Assembly: GCA_903813345.2 (NCBI GenBank)
Contig: CAIIXF020000008.1
Coordinates: 35,738,867 to 35,798,866 of the forward strand
Direction of reading: 5' to 3'
DNA: 60,000 bases
Source of the DNA: Owenia fusiformis
Taxonomy: Eukaryota; Annelida; Polychaeta; Sabellida; Oweniidae
Shown: in pieces, positions 13,789 through 23,596 of the stretch
Layout: every line of letters begins with the position of its first letter
Numbering within the stretch: position 1 is the first letter of the stretch
The notes under the pieces: model-generated
What the model was told of the DNA's origin: nothing
What the model saw: the letters and a program-made list of their open reading frames with translations, nothing else
Database searches by the model: none
Made by a program: the position numbers and the translations under genes

Positions 13789-14813
13789 CGAGGGTTGATC
13801 ATAAAGTTCTCATAATATCTCTCTAATTTATTTATTTTTCAATATATTCCAATGAAATTTTCACAGAATGTACAGCATAGAATGTCTTATTAATTCAGCA
13901 AAAAATATTTAGTTTACCAGAAATATTAAATGAGAAACCGTTGCCATAGTAGCGGGAAATAAAGGCACCCGGGGCAAATAAAAATAATTGAGAGAATGAG
14001 CTTAATTAACCATGTTTACATACATAATAAACTCTCATGAATTACAAAACACGTTAAAATGTTAACTTGAATATGTTGTAAAGTGCTTTAACAATTAAAT
14101 GAATCGATCGTGTGAATTAGGTGATGTCATAGGGGATGATTTCATGCTTCATTAGATGTGATACCAGAGTCTGACACTCAAAGCTAATGATCAGAAATGA
14201 CTGAGTAAGAAAATGCAATAGATGCAGAGATCTTCAGAAAAATAAAGTTTAAACTGATAAAATGTTATGTTAAGTTTGTAAGATCCTTTGGTCAGACTAA
14301 ACATGATCTAAAACAAATATATTGCTAAGATATCAACACAATTACACCATGAGTGTGGTCTGTACATGTTAAAAATGAACTAAAGGGGCAAAATCAATTT
14401 TCCTCAGGATATTTGACAAAACAGTCATGGGGTCTAACAGTCACTTCTAATGAAGCATAACAATCATCCATTATGCGATCACACAATTCACATGACCATT
14501 ATAATAGTTCACAACAGTCAAGAGCACATATTATTTGACAATTTAATGTGTTTGATAGCTTATTTGACAACTTATTATGTATTTAAACATGCTTAATGGG
14601 GGCTGTTCTATCTAGTTTTTTTATTTGCCCCGGGTGCCTTGATTTCAAGTTTCTATGGCAACCATTTCTTATTTAATGCTTGTGTTATTTTAAATATTGT
14701 TTGCTGAATTAATATACCATTCAATGCTGCACATTCTGTGAAAATTTCATAGAAAATTATTGAAAAATAAAGAAATTTGAGAGACATTATGAGAACTTTA
14801 TGATCAACCCTCG
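13789..14813. mobile_element. Non-autonomous element with CGAGGGTTGATC inverted repeats
   Basis: The left end CGAGGGTTGATCATAAAGTT at 13789 is the complement of the sequence ending at 14813, and TA flanks both sides. Subterminal blocks also pair (ATTTTCACAGAATGT with ACATTCTGTGAAAATTT, and GGCACCCGGGGCAAATAAAA with its complement near 14619-14640), so the inverted repeats reach about 200 bp. The 1,025-bp element has no transposase ORF. Tc1/mariner-like by target and termini. Confidence 0.8.
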
Positions 14814-15877
14814 TAGGATAGATGGTCTAGAAAGATGACGTTATATAGTATCACCAGAGTGATAAGATGAATGATGATGGCCATCTTGATTTTTTTCTTG
14901 ACCAGAGCCATCAAACAGCAAAAGATTTAGCCAATTTGTCAACTGGTATTTGAGCCATCAGATTGTATTTTTACGAATAATGGCGTCCATTTTGAATTGA
15001 GCGGATATATTGAAAATTTCATCTCATGCGGAGACCAATTCGAAATTTTTGGCCAAAATTACCGTAGTAAACCTGTCACCAAGACATTAGCAAATGGAAC
15101 GAAATTCATCAGTTGGTATTTGACCTATTATTAAACATTATTTTTTTACGAAAAAATGCGATCATTTTGAATTGAGCGGCCATATTGGAAATCCTCAAGC
15201 AGATGTCTTGTTTCTATAAGACATTGGTTTATTCAATGTGGACCAAATGTGATTTAACGAGTATTTAAGTTATCATAAATTGTATTTCTTAATAAAAATG
15301 CTGGCCATTTGTAATTCAGTAGCCATCTTGAAACTTTCTTCATGAGAATCAGATTGTAATGGACCATTTTAATGTGAAATTTCCATAAGGCATAAAACTA
15401 TAAAAAGTGAACCCAATCCGTGAACCAATATTTAGGATATCACCCGGACAAATAGACGGAAGGCTCCACTGTATCCCCATCGAACGTACAGATTAATAGG
15501 CTATCCACAACAATATTGTAAAAAGTCTCTATAAAACATGATAATATATAAAATCGATCAAATAACAATCAAAAAAGTTCATAACTGTGGAATATATTAC
15601 GCAAAATAAGATACAACTTGAATTTATGACTGGGATTTAGTATCATCCAAGATGGTGGACAAAATTCGTTCGATAATAAACTGTTGATTTCCGCCAAACT
15701 AAGTAAAATCCGGAATCCAAATATTTCGTCATTTTTCTATCATCTTGAATGATAGCAACCTCAGTTACCATCATCGTGCAGTGAATGTTGTGCGTCGACA
15801 ACAAAGATGGTCCTGTGCCAATCATTTTATCCAATCACTGCTCATTATTTATGGTCATGTGGACCTTATGTATCAAA
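14814..15877. other. Non-coding sequence with degenerate repeats
   Basis: Several loosely similar blocks recur (ATTTTGAATTGAGCGG at about 14992 and 15163; related 'CCATTTGTAATTCAGTAGCC' at about 15304), suggesting an old degenerate tandem repeat with a unit of about 150 bp. No gene seen. Confidence 0.35.
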
Positions 15878-17875
15878 TCAAGGATAATTGAAGCGAAGCG
15901 ATAACCCTCGAAGTAGCAAAAAATATTCATTTCTGCCTTTTCGCCAGAACTCGTTTCCGTTACCAGTGGCATAAAGATCGAATTCTCCCGTCTTTCCATA
16001 CTTCATTCCTAGTACCCTTTTCATCTTTCCTGAATTAATTTCCCAGAGTCTTTTGCTTAATGTCACTTGAAAGCATCCATAACCCGGTTGTCCGTAGTAA
16101 CCTACATATTTCTTTAACGGTAACTCTGCTTTGAGGTCTGTAGGAATGGGTTCGGGGAGCTCTTCGTCTGTCGTCTTCAATGGCTCTGGAAAACTACACC
16201 CGGTAGTTGTATTTAGCCAGGGAACATCCCCATTCATGACATCAAGAATATATATCATATTTGCAATCATGGCATCCCGTTGGTCAATATATCGTCTCCC
16301 ATTTGAGGTAAGGAACAAGGCCAAGTCTAGATCGGGCCAGATAACGACATGAGTACGGTAATAAGCAAATTCTCCTTGTTGATGAACCATTGCATATCCT
16401 TAAACATTATAACATCGAACTTTTATCTGTCACGGCCAGCAGGCCAGGAAACCAATTACGTTAGGGATAAACTATGAGTATTGGGATTTAAGAGAAATAA
16501 TAGCCGAGGGCGCTCGAGCCGAGGCTATTAATTCTCCCAAGACCCAATACGAATGGAATATCTAATTCATACCACACACTGGGCATCGACTTTTATGAAA
16601 GGTAAATGGTCCATGATCCAATTTTAGGAAAAATGAATTTCTTTTGACTATGAGGTAAATGTATTGAGAAGTGAGTGGGTATAATTAGTTCAGCCTTAGT
16701 GCACTGGATGTGACAGTCAATCATCTTTTGTGCCACACTGGTTTTGGATAGTTTGCCAAGTGTATATTCTTTAAAAACAATAGAAAAAGACTACACTCCT
16801 CTTTGTTACAGCTGGATATTCTTTAGAATAAACTACAGTTCATTCTATTGTGTTGCAACCTAAGGAGCTGGAATTTGGGTCTTACATTTGTTTGTAGCGG
16901 ATGAGGTCAATGTAATGACATAACGTAATTAAATCGTTTATATTGGGAAAACCTGAATAACCTTAAACCTTACAATATAAGGTTAAATTTCAGCTGTTAA
17001 TTAAAAGCCTGGGGTAGAACACTGAAACACCCTACAAAGTTGATATCAACGACTTTAATGTTATAAAAGCTTATTGTGTTACCTTTTTGGTATCCTTTGA
17101 TCCATCCAAAGCCGTATGCCCCACTGATGAATCCATGTGGAAATGAAGGTCTTGATAATGTGTAGGGCTCGAACCCGAAAATATTCCAATATCCTTTTGT
17201 CACTTCTAACCAAGACTCATCGATGATTTGCTGTCCAGCCTGATTTTTTCCGTTATTCAAATGCATTTGAAGATATTTTGCCATATCTTTAGCGTTAGAC
17301 GCCATACCCGCCCCGCCCAACGTATAACCACTCTGACTGAAATACGTATCACAAAACCTATTTTATTGTACAGAAAACAAAACCATACCCCGGATAGCCA
17401 TTTGAGTGTTAGCCCAAATTGAGATAACCTCGGCTATTATTCCTTCTAAAACTATCCTATAACATAAGTATTTCCATTCTTAACTATGCAAAGTTAAAAT
17501 TGGGTAAAATGTCTTCTAAGAGAGAATGAATGATATGTGTAAGTTTGGCTGAAAATTTCAATGAATCGAATATAGCCATACATTGATAATGTGAGACTTA
17601 AAAATGAAGAGATTAATATTAGAATGATTAGATTCATGATTACCTGATGTATTCAGGAGTAACTTCAATATCTGATTCGCCATCAGTTGTATAGGCGTGG
17701 GCCAAATCATCAATGTTTGTAACTTTTGATAAAACGTCCGAGTCTGTCATCTCAAGTGGGTCAAGAATGTATTCATGTATCAGCTCATTAAACGATTTCC
17801 CTGTCAGTTTCTCCAGAACCATCGAGAGGATAAGATAACCTGCTGTACTATCATGGTTCCCTACTCGGAACTGCC
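15878..17875 (-). CDS. Serine beta-lactamase-like hydrolase, three 3' exons (5' part not found)
   Basis: Exons on the minus strand are 17875-17644, 17332-17084 and 16398-15878, joined by GT-AG introns with consistent phases between the last two. The first carries GYLILSMVLEKLTGKSFNEL and an ILDPLEM stretch, the second GGAGMASNAKDMAKYLQMHL, and the third WPDLDLALFLTSNG. This is the characteristic order of class C beta-lactamase/penicillin-binding-like hydrolases, which animals have as families of secreted or mitochondrial proteins of uncertain substrate. The N-terminal part, with the SxxK nucleophile motif, should lie upstream at coordinates above 17875. I did not find it before the transposon at 18.2 kb, nor just beyond the Polinton. 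The gene may be 5'-truncated, or split by the insertions. Confidence 0.65.
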
Positions 17876-18194
17876 CTAATTGGCATTTATAGTATTTGAG
17901 GTTTCTGTAAACTACATAAAAAAGTAATTTTGATTGGTCAAATGGGTCACATGGCCATGAAAGAACTGTGATTAAAAATGGGTTTGATTTTTGAAGTATG
18001 AATGTTTTTCCCACTATTCGTTACATTACTAATGTACATTAGTATATCGATTCTAAATGCTAAAAACTTATAATTATGATACCCGCATTCTCAAGCGTGG
18101 AACCTGTAGTGAGTCAGATTTATGACAAAACGTTTCAGATTGTGATAGAAGCGTGAATTTTGGAATATAACTTCCTTATCCAATTTTAAAAAAA

Positions 18195-21100
18195 TTGATC
18201 CGTGGCCGCAAGCTAACTTTTAAAAATTTCAGATAAAATTCAAGATGGCCGCCATAGCATGTCATTATCGTCAAGAATTTTACAAGAATAGAAAATGTTG
18301 AATGTATTCAGCTAAATAAGAGTTATGTGTCAGTAGAAACATTGACTTAAGACCTTAAATAGCTTTTGAGGTACACTTTACCTTATTATATGACTATTTC
18401 ATAATAAGTAATGGTGTTTAACAAGGATCTATATTTGATCCCTCACTTATTTTATCATCCAGTCACTAATGCTCCAAATATAGATCTAAAATGTCAAATA
18501 TTGCTGCTGTAACATTCTTTTAAAAGGTCACAGATAACTGTTGTCACTCTGAAGACAGGTCCACACTTTCTCATATGAATTGACATAGTTAAATGTTAAC
18601 GTTTATCCTTCCATATTATGACAATTTCCATAACACTTGCAAAGTTCGGTGCATAAAAGTCCACTTTTGTGGCATGAGCATCTGGCTCCTTATGACGTCA
18701 GGATACAATAGGGCACTTAGTCCATTTGTTATCTCTGGATAAACATCCCACAGCTTCCATGCTTGAAGTTTCCTATGTCCGTAGAAACATGAAGTTGTAT
18801 CAGATCTAGCACCCTGGCCACGCTTCAGTCTAGTTGACATTTTTAGACTTTTATCGAGATACTCATCCCACACCAAATCAAGGCGGGCAACATATTGTAA
18901 TCCTGCCATCACGCTTGGTAGAAACACGGAGGTCAGATAGTCATTAAAGGTTCTTGCTGTTCCAGGATTTAGGAGGTGAATGAGGAAAGCACCATCTATG
19001 ACTGTAGCTTCTGTAGTTGGGCGCTCTGTAACTAATCTTGCTTGCTGTTGGCATCTGTTAAGGGGTCCAAGCAGTTCTGATTTAGCTGAAGAACGAAGCT
19101 GACCATGCTTAGCAATAGATGAGGGAAACTCATTCATATCGACCTTTCTGGTTTGGCATGCAATGTATAGTCTTGAAAAGAGCTGACAGTCATTCCTTAG
19201 TTCAGTTATGGTAGCACTTGTGTTAGTTTGACTAGATATTTTGCTTCCAAACAAGGGGAGATTGTTCTTTGGTATAGTTGCTTTGATACTTTCAGATGAC
19301 TTTACAAGGCGTTCATTACAGAATTCTTGGTATTTTCTGCGTCCCAGGTCTTCTATTGTTCTGACAGTTGTCACCACAGAAGGGTCTGTCATGTCCTTAG
19401 TGTCTATTGTATATAGAGTATCATCTGCAGCAAGAAATGGATTTCCTAGCTTGTCAATGACATCTGTCATGGCAGTTACATTTTGACTGAACTGTTTCTG
19501 TATACTTTGGCATTGCTCATGGTGACTGTTATCATCATCGTTTCTGAGATCACCAACCGCAGAGTTTTCATCAAATTCTTGGACAATCTGGGCAATTCCA
19601 GGACCAGCCACCATCCATCGTCTGAGAGCATTTGGGCTTTCTGTGATTCCTACAACGCCACCTTTGATGAGGGCATTATTTTGCTCATGAGCATGGTCCA
19701 CAGCTAGTGATGAGAAAGAACGGGCTGACTTGGAGACCGTGAAATGTCCTGCAACAAAGGCCTCATGAATGGTTCGATGATTATTTTCAAGTTGAATCAT
19801 ATCTTTAATGTGAACTGGAATCCACCTTGAATAGTTCGTGTGGTCCAATGAAAAGAACCATGGGCACATTTCTATGAGCACGTCAATATACAGGGGGAAA
19901 TCTCCAAGACGAAGAGACCTCACAAGAAGAAGTAGCAGCAGCTCCATATCAAGCCTTATAGCCCAAAACTGGATCATAGGGGACTCTGCTCTCATCTTTG
20001 TCTGCCAGTTTTCAAAGGACAAAGGGTCTTCACCAGCAAGTTCTGTTACTTGAAGATAGATAGCATGAGCTCTTTTCATCAAATTATACAACGCGCATGC
20101 AACTAGATCTGTAGTATTAAGTTTGACTAGGATCTTTGGATCTCGCACAATGTTTGCATTTTCACGGATTTTTTCCTCAAGGGCAAATGTAGATACAGAA
20201 CATAGTTTATCAGTTTGCTGTTCACAAAATAAACATTTTCGATCATCGCTCGAACCTGTATTCATGCTTCTACGATACATGTTTTGTGTTTCTGGGAGTA
20301 TATCATCATTCATCTTTTTCTTGCTAGATACACATTTTCTAGCACGTTCAAGTTCACTACTGCTGAATCGTCTGTGACAGCTATGGTGAAATTTTGCTTC
20401 ATTTTTTAGCAGTGAAGCAAATAGTCCCGAGCCATCATTTAACTTGCTTAAGTCTACTTTCATAGGCAAACAGTTCAATTCATGAAACTCCTCAAGATTG
20501 GTAGCCAGTACCTCATACGTATGTCCTTTACTTTGTATGGGATTGTTTACTGGACATCTTAGAGGTTCATCTTTTACTTCCTTACATAAAACACATCTGT
20601 TCCAGATAATGTCTTTCTCAGATTTATTTGCAGTCTCCATGGTCTTAGCAAGATATAGTCCCTAACAGATCACCACATTTACTTATGAAGCACTTGTCAT
20701 TATTTTATGATCATAGATTCATAGTTCATTTCTTTACAAAAGTATTCACACTACTTGGGTCAAATCAAGAAATTAAAACTACTAAAACCACTGCCTCACA
20801 GACTTTTTAGCAGTATTGAAAAATGCTTAAAGATGAAGAGAATTGACCAGTGCTAAAACATCTGGTATAGGCTAATCATTTAATAACAAATATAACTTTT
20901 TAGATGCAGTGTTTAGAGTATACATATTTCTTGATGTGTATTAAGTAATGTGATACTTTGGTAATATACATTTTGCAGTTAGATTGACAAAATAGATTTT
21001 AGGTTCATAATTCACAGTTTCTCAACTTTTCCTATCTCCTTACTGGAGAACTCTGTCACACACCACATATTCAATTAATGAAACTTCATCAAACTCAGAG

Positions 21101-21820
21101 TTACAGTAAAAGGTTCATTGTTGGTTTAATTTAAATAGGAAAGTCTGAACAACCAAAATTGTAATAAAATCATCAAAATAGAAAATAATGTCTGCTAATT
21201 GCTATCTCATCATACAGATTCATACAGTCCACTCAAAAGCACACACCATTTATTCATTTATGGATACATTAATATCATTTCAATTCCAAATGAAGTTTTT
21301 CTGAAGAAAGAATGCATATTAAGGTGAATAAAGTCAATGAATCACAACAGTAGCAGTAGTTCTCTTAAAACTAAGAATTGCGTTGATTGTGCCAGCACAA
21401 TCTGGAGCACAACCAGTGACACATGCTATGTTTTCTTCTATTAAGCAACTGATATTGAATTCACACCCTTATATATGTTTGAACATATGTGATTGAGAGA
21501 GAATCTGATCTACAACATAACCATCTAAGCATAATATGAACATGTTTATGTTAATTCGCATAAAAAACATAATGGTAATAGTGCCGATCCTTGTTTTACA
21601 CCTATTTTCTTCCCTTAGTGGGCACATAATGCATCTAAAATGATTGCTGAGGTTCAAGAGACATAAAAGTTTCATTTGAACTTAAATCTAGCACTTGTAG
21701 GTCAATACATGATTATATTTTTCATTTGTATTAACATTTGGAAAGATCGTCGGATATATTGGCGGCCATCTTGAATTTTGGGACCAAAAAGTGAAAAATT
21801 TTCTTGCGGCCACGGATCAA
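18195..21820. mobile_element. Element with inverted repeats flanking a 674-aa ORF
   Basis: TTGATCCGTGGCCGCAAG at 18195-18212 is matched by its complement at 21803-21820, and just inside both copies lies AAATTCAAGATGGCCGCC in opposite orientation (18236-18253 and 21762-21779). The single long minus-strand ORF (18616-20640) lies between them. The layout is that of a DNA transposon, although no transposase class is recognised and the exact outer ends and target duplication were not determined. Confidence 0.5.
18616..20640 (-). CDS. Uncharacterised 674-aa Cys/His-motif protein, probably transposon-derived
   Basis: A single uninterrupted exon with ATG at 20640. The N-terminus has Cys-x2-Cys (RCVLCKEV, residues about 15-18) and a later HHSCHRRF, a probable zinc-binding region; a second CLFCEQQ pair lies near residue 136. 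The middle has WIPVHIKDM followed by DHAHEQNNALIKGG and RRWMVAGPGIAQI, and the end has TTSCFYGHRKLQAWKLWDVY. I know this motif set from large families of unannotated proteins in invertebrate genomes, present in many copies and probably mobile, but cannot name a transposase class. No DDE or tyrosine-recombinase motif is evident. The last 30 or so codons look less protein-like than an overlapping frame after about 18690, so a late frameshift is possible. It lacks introns, unlike the host genes nearby. Confidence 0.55.
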   Translation of the reverse strand: METANKSEKDIIWNRCVLCKEVKDEPLRCPVNNPIQSKGHTYEVLATNLEEFHELNCLPMKVDLSKLNDGSGLFASLLKNEAKFHHSCHRRFSSSELERARKCVSSKKKMNDDILPETQNMYRRSMNTGSSDDRKCLFCEQQTDKLCSVSTFALEEKIRENANIVRDPKILVKLNTTDLVACALYNLMKRAHAIYLQVTELAGEDPLSFENWQTKMRAESPMIQFWAIRLDMELLLLLLVRSLRLGDFPLYIDVLIEMCPWFFSLDHTNYSRWIPVHIKDMIQLENNHRTIHEAFVAGHFTVSKSARSFSSLAVDHAHEQNNALIKGGVVGITESPNALRRWMVAGPGIAQIVQEFDENSAVGDLRNDDDNSHHEQCQSIQKQFSQNVTAMTDVIDKLGNPFLAADDTLYTIDTKDMTDPSVVTTVRTIEDLGRRKYQEFCNERLVKSSESIKATIPKNNLPLFGSKISSQTNTSATITELRNDCQLFSRLYIACQTRKVDMNEFPSSIAKHGQLRSSAKSELLGPLNRCQQQARLVTERPTTEATVIDGAFLIHLLNPGTARTFNDYLTSVFLPSVMAGLQYVARLDLVWDEYLDKSLKMSTRLKRGQGARSDTTSCFYGHRKLQAWKLWDVYPEITNGLSALLYPDVIRSQMLMPQKWTFMHRTLQVLWKLS

Positions 21821-21830
21821 TTTTTATTTT

Positions 21831-22004
21831 CCTTATTTCACATGTTGTAGGCAGAATTCCCATGACAATTTTAACACAAACGTGTATCAGTTAGTATCGT
21901 ATGTTTAAGAAAATGTACATAATATACATGAAATAATTAGAATCGTCGACTTAATTCCTTATGTGAGAAAAAACGTCGTGGAGATTCTGCCTACAACACG
22001 TGAA
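21831..22004. repeat. Host palindrome that received the Polinton
   Basis: CCTTATTTCACATGTTGTAG at 21831 pairs with CTACAACACGTGAA at 21991-22004, and the pairing resumes with ATAAGG directly after the Polinton (43251). The arms also share GGCAGAATTCC and GGAGATTCTGCC. The Polinton thus sits in the right arm of a small host fold-back of about 180 bp. Confidence 0.65.
21999..22004. repeat. Left target-site duplication CGTGAA
   Basis: Six bases, CGTGAA, directly before the left TIR. The same six follow the right TIR at 43245-43250. Six-base duplications are the established hallmark of Maverick/Polinton integration. Confidence 0.95.
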
Positions 22005-22048
22005 AGTAGTCAGGGTACACGTATGGGCGCCTTAGTGCCGCCTGAGTG

Positions 22049-22256
22049 CACACAGTAGGCCCCCGCAGGGGGCCTACTTTGTGGATGTGGCCCCTACGTA
22101 GGCAACAGGTTTATCGTGTGATCAGGCTGACTGCCTAAAGTAGGTCCCGTGTAGTACACAGTAGGCCCCCGTAGGGGGCCTGCTGTGTTATCACGCCTGT
22201 CCACGGTAGGCCCTCGGGTAGTACACAGTAGGTCCCCGTAGGGGGACCTAGTGTGT
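22049..22256. promoter_or_regulatory. Three tandem GC-rich hairpins near the left terminus
   Basis: Three related palindromes: 22049-22083 (core AGTAGGCCCCC, loop GCA), 22156-22188 (ACACAGTAGGCCCCC, loop GTA) and 22223-22256 (ACACAGTAGGTCCCC, loop GTA). All share ACACAGTAGG arms and a 3-base loop, with starts about 107 and 67 bp apart. Arm substitutions are partly compensated: GGTCCCC in the third pairs with GGGGACC. They could be protein-binding sites for terminal protein, polymerase or integrase, or elements in replication; this is inference. Confidence 0.75.
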
Positions 22257-22411
22257 AATCAGCTTGTCGCCCGGTAGGCGATAGGGTTAAGAGGTAGTTC
22301 AGGCTGAGTGGTCGCGATGGGGGATGTACTCTAGGCGGGTCTTGGGTTTATTTTAAAAATTGTTCCGCTAAGAAGGGAGAGTGTTTTAAATGGCTACGTG
22401 GTCGGTGGTTC

Positions 22412-23212
22412 GTGTCGGCTGATCGGCGAGTGGTGTGTGAAACGATATTTATAAATGTATCGGGGTTATTAAGAGAGAAGGCGTTATACGGTGTTAGGAG
22501 GGCTATCAACATGCATTGTAAACGAATCTGCTTAAATGCAGACGAGAATGGCACGTGTGTTACATTTCACTTGTCAATGGTGGATTTCAATAAACCGACT
22601 GGTTCTATCGTGAAACCACTTGAGGAAGATTTGCCTTGGATGCTGAAAGTAGGGAATAGATACGTCTATCGCGTAAAGGATAAAGTAGTTATCAGAGAGT
22701 ATTCGTGGGCTCAACATGGGGCCAGAATGGTTATGCTACCAGAGTTTCAACCTGGTAAATTCGCGATCATGACTTACAGAGAGTTTGACTACCTAGTGCA
22801 GTGCTATTTCGAGCCGAAGGGTCTTCGCTCGTTGCTTCTATACTTGGATGCTACTGACTATGATGGAGTGCACGTGTCGGATGTGTTGGCCTCGTTCGAG
22901 TTTCGCCCGGACAGGTTTTATCATTTAGGATTGGGGTATGAGTTTCGAGTGTTCGGGGAAAATGACAAAGGCGTGATGCTTACCTCGACCAAAAACGACC
23001 GGAGCAAGAGTACCAGAATTTTAACCTGGCATATGGACTTTTCTTTCAAGGAGGTTTTCGAGATGTTTAAAGATATCCGATCACTTTTCCCTCAGCTGCC
23101 CATAGAGGACCGTAACTGCCTAGCCTATTTACCGCTTGATCACGCGACTCAACAAGGACTGTTATCCTGTATTGTATGTCAATACTTTAACGACGATGCG
23201 TATGACTGGTAA
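22412..23212 (+). CDS. TIR-encoded protein of unknown function, left copy (266 aa)
   Basis: An ORF wholly inside the left TIR, reading inward. I recognise no family. The listed start is GTG (22412); the frame is open upstream to about 22298 without any ATG, and the first internal ATG is codon 34. Either a non-AUG start, an upstream spliced exon or the later ATG is used. Upstream in the open frame lies ECFKWLRGRWF, which looks protein-like and favours a longer N-terminus. The protein is mixed alpha/beta with no signal peptide or membrane segment. Cys residues (CETIF, CKRIC, CVTF, CYFE, CIVCQYF) are scattered without a clear zinc pattern. TAATAAACTTG follows the stop. A short 10-codon ATG ORF (22390) lies in the leader. 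The right copy differs at codons 24 (Ala/Lys) and 29 (Arg/Met). Complete conservation of the frame in both copies suggests it is a real gene. Confidence 0.7.
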   Translation: MSADRRVVCETIFINVSGLLREKALYGVRRAINMHCKRICLNADENGTCVTFHLSMVDFNKPTGSIVKPLEEDLPWMLKVGNRYVYRVKDKVVIREYSWAQHGARMVMLPEFQPGKFAIMTYREFDYLVQCYFEPKGLRSLLLYLDATDYDGVHVSDVLASFEFRPDRFYHLGLGYEFRVFGENDKGVMLTSTKNDRSKSTRILTWHMDFSFKEVFEMFKDIRSLFPQLPIEDRNCLAYLPLDHATQQGLLSCIVCQYFNDDAYDW

Positions 23213-23444
23213 TAAACTTGTATATTTATTTTCACCATTGCAATTTTACTTTAAAATGTACAATTGTCTATACTAAGTATTTGGTAGGACTCCAAATAAA
23301 TAAGTGATACCAGCAGGTGTGCCGCATGGCTGACTTCGACTCATCCCGTCTAATGACTAATGCTCCACGGTTACTACACATCATACCGCGATTGGTTTCG
23401 CTAGGTGAACGGGCCCATACACGCCTGTAAATAAGTTGCAACAC

Positions 23445-23452
23445 TATATAAG
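23445..23452 (+). promoter_or_regulatory. TATA-like box, inward promoter in left TIR
   Basis: TATATAAG at 23445-23452 in the context ACACTATATAAGCTC, about 150 bp before the ATG at 23597, with no competing ATG ORF of note between. It could drive the 292-aa gene. Because it lies in the TIR, an identical copy (41797-41804, minus strand) points inward from the right end. Confidence 0.5.
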
Positions 23453-23596
23453 CTCTTGATATAAGCCAGTCGACATTAGTTGGTGAAAAGAGTCACATCT
23501 CGATCGGAACAGTATCAGTAACAACAGCGACATCGTGAATTCACTTCTATACGGGAAGGCAAACTTTGAATAGGACTAGCGACACAATTCACTAAA

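Larger units (their letters stand above)
22005..23506 (+). repeat. Left terminal inverted repeat, 1,502 bp
   Basis: Matches 41743-43244 in inverted orientation without any length change. Every base p of the left repeat pairs with 65249-p. The only mismatches I found are at 22481, 22482 and 22497. It includes three GC-rich palindromes, a complete 266-codon ORF and a TATA-like sequence pointing inward. The repeat stops at CGATCG (23501-23506), after which the two sides are unrelated. Confidence 0.95.

Noticed and set aside
22348-22554. 68-aa antisense ORF in the TIR (also 42695-42901)
   Set aside because: Shadow of the 266-aa TIR ORF; no independent support.
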